A stretch of 20,345 nt of DNA, taken from the NCBI GenBank assembly GCA_964409865.1, contig CAYPGE010000128.1:1-20345 (forward strand). The letters are read 5' to 3'. Positions 13,003 to 18,500 of the stretch are shown here, piece by piece. Below the pieces are notes generated by a model that was not told the DNA's origin, searched no databases, and was given only the letters and a program-made list of their open reading frames with translations. Each line of letters opens with the position of its first letter. Position 1 is the stretch's first letter. Made by a program: the position numbers and the translations under genes. Source of the DNA: Anammoximicrobium sp964409865 (lineage in GTDB: Bacteria; Planctomycetota; Planctomycetia; Pirellulales; Pirellulaceae).

Positions 13003-15896
13003 CACTGCTCCTTTTTCATGCGTTCATGGTATTCGACAAAGTTCTCCAGCATTTTCGCGGGCGACAGGCGAATATCGTCGCCGCCAAGCACGATCATCCC
13101 CTGGCCATAACGTCTGGCCAACAAGTACGGATACGGATCATCGTTTCCGTTGGCCGCGGTCGCCAGCACCGTCCAGGCGCCGGAATCGGCCGGTACGAAA
13201 CCGTAGGCCGGCGTAATGGCGGACTTCAAGGCCCGGAGCAGGTTGTTGGGTTTCGTGCTCCAATCGCCCGGGGCAAGGAACGTCGTGGTGCGCGCGGCCA
13301 GTGGGATTCGGCTGCAGGAGACTACTTTCACTTGGAGCGACGGATCCTGGAAATACTGATCCAGCGGGATGCCCCAGTAGGAAACGAAAACCGCCACCGC
13401 GCCGTTCTTGATTGCGGGAGCCAAATGCTTCTGCCAGTAATCGGCCGGGACCTTGTTCGGACCGTGCGGATGGCGGAACCAGTAGGCGTCGCACGGATCC
13501 TGAATCGAAAGCAGTTCTTGCTCGCTGGCGGTCAGGCGAATTTGCCAGCCCAGCTCCGTGAACTCCTGGATCAGGGTCGCGTTCCGTTGCGACTCGCGAT
13601 CCGGTGCGCCGGACCACCACAGCAGGTGGCGGTCGGTACGGGCTGCCGAGCGGAACACCAGCAAGGCCGTGTCGCGTTGGGGGAAAACGCTCGGCGCCAA
13701 ATCCTGTCGCCCTCCGTGGTGACGCAAGAACCGCGCCTGCCAGGTCTCGTTCGGATTGGGCATTTGGCCGAGTACGGCGAAGGGAATCGTCATCTCCGCT
13801 TCCCACGAGTCCGCCCCCCGCCGCGTTTTCGCCTGCCAGTCCGGATTCCATTGGTCTTCCCTGACGCCCACCACGGACTGGCGATATTCCTGCTGTGTCC
13901 CCTGGGAGTTGACCGCGAAGTGCCAGGTTTCGCCGGTCACGCCGGAAGCTAGTTCCAGTTCCACGCTGTCATCTTCCACAACGTCGTCGTCACGCCCCGC
14001 AGCTTCCGCCTTGACGTTCTTGATCTGCAAGTCCTGGCAGAGCCAGTTCACCAGCAGCGATTCTCTGGTCCAAGCCAGACGCACTCGGCTGGGAAACCGA
14101 CTGGCGTCGCGGGCCGCCGTGACAAGGTCCTGGGACCGGGAAGCGGATTGGGCGAAGTCGGCGGCCTGGGCCAGCAACGGCAGATTCAGACGGGGAGTGT
14201 CGGTATCCAGCCAGTACAAATCTTGCCACTGATTGAACAGGACTCGCTCTCGCCTCAGGGCGGCCGCGGCCCGATCCCTGACGGCCGGATTGTCGATCTT
14301 TAGCAAACGCTGTTCGGCCGACGCAAAATCCGCGGCCACCTCCGCACGCAGTTTGTCGGTCAGCAGGTGCGGGGCCGCGCTCAAGGCGTTGCCCAGAATC
14401 GTGGCATGGATCGGCATGGCAGTCCAGGCGCGGTCCATGGCCTGGTAGTAGTCCAACATCGGCGCGGCGGCTTCGCCAAAGACAATCTGACACCAGTCGC
14501 GCAGCACGGCGGCCATTTCCTGGTCCGGTTCCCACAGCAGCCGGGCGTAGAGGTAGAGGGACAGGCGGTTCTGAACGTGGTGCGCATAGGCTTCCGGGCC
14601 GCCTTTGGGGGACAGGGAGACTTCCGGGATGAGGGCCATGTGGCCCAAGCGCCGGCTGGTCTTCACTGCATCGTCGATCACGCTCAGAAAGGGGATGAAG
14701 CGGGCGTTCCTGCTGTAGATGTCATACTCGTAGGCGTAATTGCCGATCGGCAAGCCGGTGGCCTGCCAGGCCAGCATGGCCTGCATCGTATCTTCGTTGT
14801 GCCGGCAGTCGGGGTGCCCGTAGGGGTGGATGTTGCAGCGGCTGTAGCTGGCATATTCGATGAACTCGCTGTTGCGAATCGGGCACTTGGGCACGTCGCG
14901 GTAGCCTTGATAGGCGATCGTGGCAAACTTCAGATTCGGGAATTCCTGTTTCAGCGTGTCGGTCAGCCGGTTGTAGAACTCGAACCAGGCGGTGGAAACG
15001 TCTCTCTTGGCGCATTGGGCACAGCGGCAGTAGTCCTGGTTGTCGCTCGGAAAGACGCTGAGAATGTCCAGGAAAGGCCGCTTGCGCAAGTAAGCGGCCG
15101 TCTCGGCGGCGACGATCCTGTCCACTTCCGGATGGCTGAAGCAGATGTTGTTCTTGTAGCGCTTGCCTTGGATCTCGGCGAAGTACTCCGGGTGCTGGTC
15201 GAAAAGCGCCTGCGGCAGGACGACGTTGTGGGAAGACCACATGGCGTAAAAGCCCCTGCGTTTTTCTTCGGGCGGGGCGGCATGACGATAGAGGTTGATG
15301 AAGTTGCGGCCCATCCACTCGCGGAACAGGTCGACATCGCGCCAGTCGCCGCACAGGTGGAAGCCCCGATAGGCCAAGGCGGGCGTATAGTTGTATTTCA
15401 AATCGGGCAGGGACCAGCTCTTCTTCGCCGGCACGAATTCGCCGTCGGGGCCGGGCCACAGCCAGCGCACGCCCAACTCGTGCTGCAGAAAACGGTACAC
15501 CGCGTACAGCGCCCCACGCGGCTGGTTTCCCGCCAGGTACAGCCTGCCGTCCAAGGTGCGTACGGCGATCTCCTCGACCTTGCCCGCACGGAGGTGGAGG
15601 GCCTCGGCCCGCGATTGCACCTGCGGGTTGTTGAGATCGCCGATGATGATCGTCCTGCGATCGGGCACCTCGACCGAGCACAGCACCTCAAAGTCGGCAC
15701 CGGAAATCTTCTTCAACGCGACGCTCAACTCCTCGGCGGCAAACGTCTCCGTCGGTTCGGCTTGCGGGGACAGATAGATCTTCCAGTCGGTCCGGCCGTC
15801 CTGGAAGAACATTTCTTCCGCCAAGGAGGTTCGCGCTGCCAACAGCACCAAGGCGGCCAGAAACAACCTCGGGCAAAACATCCTCGGGCGAAACAT
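13002..15896 (-). CDS. Large secreted DUF4838-type protein with C-terminal carbohydrate-binding-like region
   Basis: A 964-residue exported protein. A signal peptide spans about 1-26 (LFLAALVLLAARTSLA). Residues 30-150 resemble the alpha-glucuronidase/GH20-type N-terminal domain (FAAEELSVALKKISG, RGALYAVYRFLQHELGVRWL). A DUF4838-like barrel follows at roughly 170-450, with ALAYRGFHLCGDWRDVDLFR, FPSDNQDYCRCAQCAKR (a Cys cluster) and FATIAYQGYRDVPKCP. Residues about 600-740 look like a CBM9/DOMON-type sandwich (TRESLLVNWLCQDLQI, SWEAEMTIPFAVLG). The last 200 residues (LLWWSGAPDRESQRNATLIQ, YGQGMIVLGGDDIRLSP) suggest a ThuA/amidotransferase-like fold. AAGGAG precedes the ATG at 15896. It probably acts on extracytoplasmic glycans together with the coupled oxidoreductase. 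Domain borders are estimates. Confidence 0.85.
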   Translation of the reverse strand: MFRPRMFCPRLFLAALVLLAARTSLAEEMFFQDGRTDWKIYLSPQAEPTETFAAEELSVALKKISGADFEVLCSVEVPDRRTIIIGDLNNPQVQSRAEALHLRAGKVEEIAVRTLDGRLYLAGNQPRGALYAVYRFLQHELGVRWLWPGPDGEFVPAKKSWSLPDLKYNYTPALAYRGFHLCGDWRDVDLFREWMGRNFINLYRHAAPPEEKRRGFYAMWSSHNVVLPQALFDQHPEYFAEIQGKRYKNNICFSHPEVDRIVAAETAAYLRKRPFLDILSVFPSDNQDYCRCAQCAKRDVSTAWFEFYNRLTDTLKQEFPNLKFATIAYQGYRDVPKCPIRNSEFIEYASYSRCNIHPYGHPDCRHNEDTMQAMLAWQATGLPIGNYAYEYDIYSRNARFIPFLSVIDDAVKTSRRLGHMALIPEVSLSPKGGPEAYAHHVQNRLSLYLYARLLWEPDQEMAAVLRDWCQIVFGEAAAPMLDYYQAMDRAWTAMPIHATILGNALSAAPHLLTDKLRAEVAADFASAEQRLLKIDNPAVRDRAAAALRRERVLFNQWQDLYWLDTDTPRLNLPLLAQAADFAQSASRSQDLVTAARDASRFPSRVRLAWTRESLLVNWLCQDLQIKNVKAEAAGRDDDVVEDDSVELELASGVTGETWHFAVNSQGTQQEYRQSVVGVREDQWNPDWQAKTRRGADSWEAEMTIPFAVLGQMPNPNETWQARFLRHHGGRQDLAPSVFPQRDTALLVFRSAARTDRHLLWWSGAPDRESQRNATLIQEFTELGWQIRLTASEQELLSIQDPCDAYWFRHPHGPNKVPADYWQKHLAPAIKNGAVAVFVSYWGIPLDQYFQDPSLQVKVVSCSRIPLAARTTTFLAPGDWSTKPNNLLRALKSAITPAYGFVPADSGAWTVLATAANGNDDPYPYLLARRYGQGMIVLGGDDIRLSPAKMLENFVEYHERMKKEQ
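15867..15896 (-). repeat. 15-bp tandem duplication at the start codon
   Basis: On the minus strand the gene begins ATGTTTCGCCCGAGG then ATGTTTTGCCCGAGG, a tandem 15-bp unit with one mismatch. The protein therefore begins MFRPRMFCPRLF and has two potential in-frame ATG starts (15896 and 15881). The extra copy lengthens the basic region of the signal peptide by five residues. AAGGAG is better spaced for the first ATG. Confidence 0.7.
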
Positions 15897-16135
15897 CCTG
15901 GCGACTCCTTAACGCGGGCTGATTCGTTGCGGGCAGGGACAGGAAAGCCCCAACATGCGCTGGTGGAACAGAAAATGCAAGCTCTCACGCCCCGGATTTG
16001 TATCGGCGTCACGCTCCCATGAAGTCCGGCAGACAATCTGCTAAGATAATGGTGTCTTGCGGCCGCAATCCCGCAATCCAAGGGCTCCGCCCGGCACCGC
16101 CGCCCAAGGATCCTACCACTGCCAGAAAGCCACGC

Positions 16136-17344
16136 ATGGAACCGACTGCTGATCCACTTGCCGCTTGTTGTTCGTCTGCCTTGTCGACGGCTGAGGAGCC
16201 GCGCCGGGCCTTGGCGGAGGTCTGCGACCGGGCCCTGACCCGCCTGGGCGGCACGCCCGACCTGGCGGTGCTGTTCCTGTCGGCGGACCGCGCCGAGATG
16301 GGCGACACGATCGCCAACCAGGCCTGCGATCGCTTGAGAACGGAATGCGTCATCGGTTGCACGGCCGAATCCCTTGTGGGTGTCGGCCAGGAGGTCGAAG
16401 GGGTGTCGGGGCTCTCGTTGTGGCTGGCTCGATTGCCAGGAGCCCAAGTGCTGCCCATGCACTTGACGTTCGAGCGTACGCCCGAGGGCGGTGCGATCCT
16501 GGGCTGGCCGGACACGCTGGTGGAGCAGTGGCCCGCACCAGCTGCCATGTTGCTGTTGGGCGACCCGTTCTCCTTCCCGTCCGACTATCTGTTGGAGCGG
16601 ATGAACGAAGATCACCCCGGCGTGCCCGTGATCGGCGGAATGGCCAGCGGCGCGTCGCAGCCGGGTGAAAGCCGCCTGATCCTGGGGCGGCAGGCATTGG
16701 CCGGCGGCGCCGTTGCCGTGTTGCTGTCCGGCGCGGTGCGCGTGCAGGCCGTCGTCTCGCAAGGTTGCCGGCCCATTGGCAAACACTTCGTCATCACACG
16801 GGCCGAGCAAAACGTGATCTACGAACTGGGTGGCAAGCCGGCCGTGATCCAGTTGCACGAACTGCTGGTAAGGCTGCCGATGCGGGAACAAGAGATGGTC
16901 CGCCGCGGCCTGCATCTGGGGCGTGCCGTCAGCGAATACAAGGACCGCTTCGAACACGGCGATTTCCTGGTCCGCAACGTCCTGGGCGTCGACCCGGACA
17001 CCGGCGCCGTAGTGGTCAGCGACTACGTCCGCGTCGGGCAAACGGTCAAATTCCACATCCGCGATGCGCAAACGGCCGATGCGGACCTGCGGCAATTGCT
17101 CGCGGCGGCGCGCGAGCGAATGGACGGGAATCCCCTGGGTGCCCTGCTGTTCACCTGCAACGGACGCGGCACCCGGATGTTCCCGGAACCGCATCATGAC
17201 GCCGCGGCGATCGGCAGGGTCTGGGGCGAGATCCCGCTGGCAGGCTGCTTCGCCGCCGGTGAATTGGGCCCCGTGGGAGGCAAGAATTTCGTCCACGGAT
17301 TCACGGCCAGCATCGCGTTGTTCGAAGCCATCACAGAATCCTGA
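16136..17344 (+). CDS. FIST sensory-domain protein
   Basis: A 402-residue soluble protein with FIST_N followed by FIST_C, domains thought to bind small ligands such as amino acids in signal transduction. FIST_N features are DLAVLFLSADRAEMGDTIAN, CVIGCTAESLVGVGQEVEG, MLLLGDPFSFPSDYLLERMN and PVIGGMASGASQPGESRLIL. FIST_C features are GCRPIGKHFVITRAEQNVIY, FLVRNVLGVDPDTGAVVVSD, GALLFTCNGRGTRMFPEPHH and PLAGCFAAGELGPVGGKNFVHG. No output domain (kinase, GGDEF, methyl-accepting) is fused, so it would act as a stand-alone sensor or feed a partner elsewhere. The start at 16136 (MEPTADPL) is the first ATG near the homology; the frame is open upstream to 15998 without support. No strong ribosome site is visible. 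It is divergent from the DUF4838 gene. Confidence 0.92.
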   Translation: MEPTADPLAACCSSALSTAEEPRRALAEVCDRALTRLGGTPDLAVLFLSADRAEMGDTIANQACDRLRTECVIGCTAESLVGVGQEVEGVSGLSLWLARLPGAQVLPMHLTFERTPEGGAILGWPDTLVEQWPAPAAMLLLGDPFSFPSDYLLERMNEDHPGVPVIGGMASGASQPGESRLILGRQALAGGAVAVLLSGAVRVQAVVSQGCRPIGKHFVITRAEQNVIYELGGKPAVIQLHELLVRLPMREQEMVRRGLHLGRAVSEYKDRFEHGDFLVRNVLGVDPDTGAVVVSDYVRVGQTVKFHIRDAQTADADLRQLLAAARERMDGNPLGALLFTCNGRGTRMFPEPHHDAAAIGRVWGEIPLAGCFAAGELGPVGGKNFVHGFTASIALFEAITES

Positions 17345-17373
17345 TGACCCTCGACGCTCTCCTTTGCCGCCAC

Positions 17374-17389
17374 GGGTTTGGTAAAACCC
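17374..17389. repeat. 6-bp hairpin after the FIST gene
   Basis: GGGTTT (17374-17379), loop GGTA, AAACCC (17384-17389) lies 30 bases after the FIST stop codon. There is no T-tract, so it is only a weak terminator candidate. TTGCCGCCACGG occurs twice around it as an exact direct repeat (about 17364-17375 and 17404-17415). Confidence 0.35.
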
Positions 17390-17506
17390 TCGCATCATTG
17401 CTCTTGCCGCCACGGCGTGGTTCTGTTAGAAGTCTCGCCCCGGAACCTCTCGATTCCCGACCTATTTTCGTTTGGCATTCCGGGCGGACGGATGCGGAGA
17501 GTGACC

Positions 17507-17893
17507 ATGGCAAGGAAGCGCAAACGCAAGCCCACGATTTCGCAGGCCCTGATCGGTGTCGCCACGACGGGCATGCCGCAGCCGGTGCGGGCCATGCTGG
17601 GAAACCGCTTGGTGTCGTCGCTGGTGATGATCGCCGCGCCGATTCTGTTGGTGACCGGCGTAGTCAGCATCCAATGGGACGGCACCTTGCCCAAGGTCTC
17701 TGTGGACCAGCAGCGAGCCCAACAAATCCGGGCCCAGGCCAAGGAATCGCTGCAAAGGTTGCGCGAGAAGGAAGACGGCCTTCTGACGTCCTGGCCGCGC
17801 CGGGACGAATCCAAGGAAGCTAGCGAACCGGAGTCGTCGCAGCACGAGCAGCCAATTGCCAATCTGAGCGAGATTCTGAGAACGCTGCGTTAG
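17507..17893 (+). CDS. Small single-pass membrane protein, hypothetical (128 aa)
   Basis: The protein starts MARKRKRKPTISQALIGVAT, with a strongly basic N-terminus, one membrane helix at about 34-55 (LVSSLVMIAAPILLVTGVVS), and then a charged helical tail (VDQQRAQQIRAQAKESLQRL, REKEDGLL) that may be a coiled coil. The positive-inside rule places the N-terminus in the cytoplasm and the tail outside. GGAG at 17496-17499 supports the ATG at 17507; the frame extends upstream to 17378 with no site. The gene may be conserved in planctomycetes, but I do not recognise a family. Its end is odd: directly after the stop a second frame becomes coding-like for another 28 codons, so this copy may be truncated by a frameshift. 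Confidence 0.7.
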   Translation: MARKRKRKPTISQALIGVATTGMPQPVRAMLGNRLVSSLVMIAAPILLVTGVVSIQWDGTLPKVSVDQQRAQQIRAQAKESLQRLREKEDGLLTSWPRRDESKEASEPESSQHEQPIANLSEILRTLR

Positions 17894-17985
17894 CCCCCGC
17901 CGAGCACCAGGAGGCGTGGCTCGAAGGGTTGGTCAAGAACCAGATTCAGCACGTGCGATTGGTGCCTGAGCGGCTGAATCCGTAG
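17894..17985 (+). pseudogene. Out-of-frame coding-like tail (possible frameshifted C-terminus)
   Basis: In a different frame from the upstream gene, codons from 17899 to the TAG at 17983-17985 read AEHQEAWLEGLVKNQIQHVR then LVPERLNP. Twenty-three of 28 third positions are G or C by hand count, as in the real genes of this window. The same frame shows no such bias before about 17890, where it overlaps the 128-aa gene. No usable start codon exists in that frame. This fits a frameshift near the end of the upstream gene or the relic of another gene's 3' end. A sequencing indel is also possible. Confidence 0.45.
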
Positions 17986-18033
17986 GGCTTTTTCATCTTC
18001 CATCGCTCGCTAGTACCGCATCCAGTTGGTAAC

Positions 18034-18218
18034 TTCCGCGTTGCCGTCACGCGGAACTAAGCCACTGGAAGCGGCACTAGGCCGCGACTCTGCCCAGCCC
18101 AGTCACGGTCGTTTGGCGGAGCGATTTCTTGGCCTTGTTTCTTGCTCGCTGGATCGCTATGCTAGCGATGCTGGCGGAACGCATCGGAACCCCCTCTGGA
18201 GAAGCATTTTTGGGGGTT
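18034..18218. other. Cluster of four perfect hairpins in the intergenic region
   Basis: Four non-overlapping perfect inverted repeats follow in series. TTCCGCGT 18034-18041 pairs with ACGCGGAA 18049-18056. GCGGC 18071-18075 pairs with GCCGC 18081-18085. ATCGCTA 18153-18159 pairs with TAGCGAT 18163-18169. AACCCCC 18188-18194 pairs with GGGGGTT 18212-18218. None is followed by a terminator-grade T-run. No known RNA consensus was recognised. It may be a structured non-coding RNA, a set of REP-like elements, or terminators for the upstream gene. Confidence 0.45.
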
Positions 18219-18242
18219 TCAAAAAGTTTTCCGAAGTAACTG

Positions 18243-18270
18243 TTGACGGACTCCGACAAAACGTTAGACT
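18243..18270 (+). promoter_or_regulatory. Candidate sigma-70 promoter of nrdJ
   Basis: TTGACG (18243-18248), 16 bp, TAGACT (18265-18270). The -35 matches the consensus at five of six positions and the -10 at four of six. A transcript would start near 18277, directly at the first NrdR-like box, and would have a leader of about 220 bases. The fit between promoter and operator positions raises confidence in both. Confidence 0.45.
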
Positions 18271-18278
18271 GCTCGCCT

Positions 18279-18326
18279 GCCCAACATATTGTGGTCGTCG
18301 CACCAGTGAGATACAATATGTTGGGG
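18279..18326. promoter_or_regulatory. Two NrdR-like boxes, 32 bp centre to centre
   Basis: The 16-mers at 18279-18294 and 18311-18326 each match the published NrdR box consensus ACACWATATATWGTGT at 12 of 16 positions by hand count. They form a 13-bp perfect inverted repeat: CCCAACATATTGT (18280-18292) against ACAATATGTTGGG (18313-18325). NrdR is an ATP/dATP-sensing repressor of ribonucleotide reductase genes, and its sites usually come in pairs an integral number of helix turns apart; 32 bp is three turns. They sit next to the candidate promoter and upstream of a class II reductase gene, as expected. Confidence 0.7.
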
Positions 18327-18429
18327 GTTCACGTTATCTCTGCCGCTGTTGGCAACTATCCCATTTTTTCTGAACCTCCCAAGTTCATGTTCGATCGAAA
18401 CGGAAATCGATCCGACACGTTTAGTGAAC

Positions 18430-18448
18430 CTACGTACATTATGTAGGA
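18430..18448. repeat. Hairpin in nrdJ leader
   Basis: CCTACGTA (18430-18437) pairs with TATGTAGG (18441-18448) around a 3-nt loop, with one G-T pair. It lies about 40 bases upstream of the ribosome binding site (AAGGAG, 18488-18493). Possible leader structure; no riboswitch class was recognised. Confidence 0.4.
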
Positions 18449-18500
18449 TGCAGATTTCGCGATTTCGACGGATCGACACTGCTTGCAGAAGGAGCTGGCC

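Noticed and set aside
11281..13110. 609-codon plus-strand open frame opposite the oxidoreductase
   Set aside because: Overlaps a clear Gfo/Idh/MocA gene and the 3' end of the toroid gene; no motifs of its own.
14367..16022. 551-codon plus-strand open frame opposite the DUF4838-type gene
   Set aside because: Shadow of the real gene in GC-rich sequence.
15725..17413. 562-codon minus-strand open frame opposite the FIST gene
   Set aside because: Mirror frame of the FIST gene; low-complexity Arg/Gln/His product without domain features.
18050..18110. Possible cobalamin riboswitch before the B12-dependent reductase (a GCCACTG string is present)
   Set aside because: The conserved B12 box and the rest of the core are missing, and such switches usually control B12-independent isoenzymes.
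18077..18316. 79-codon minus-strand open frame between the membrane-protein gene and nrdJ
   Set aside because: It crosses the hairpin cluster, candidate promoter and NrdR-like boxes; no ribosome site or family.
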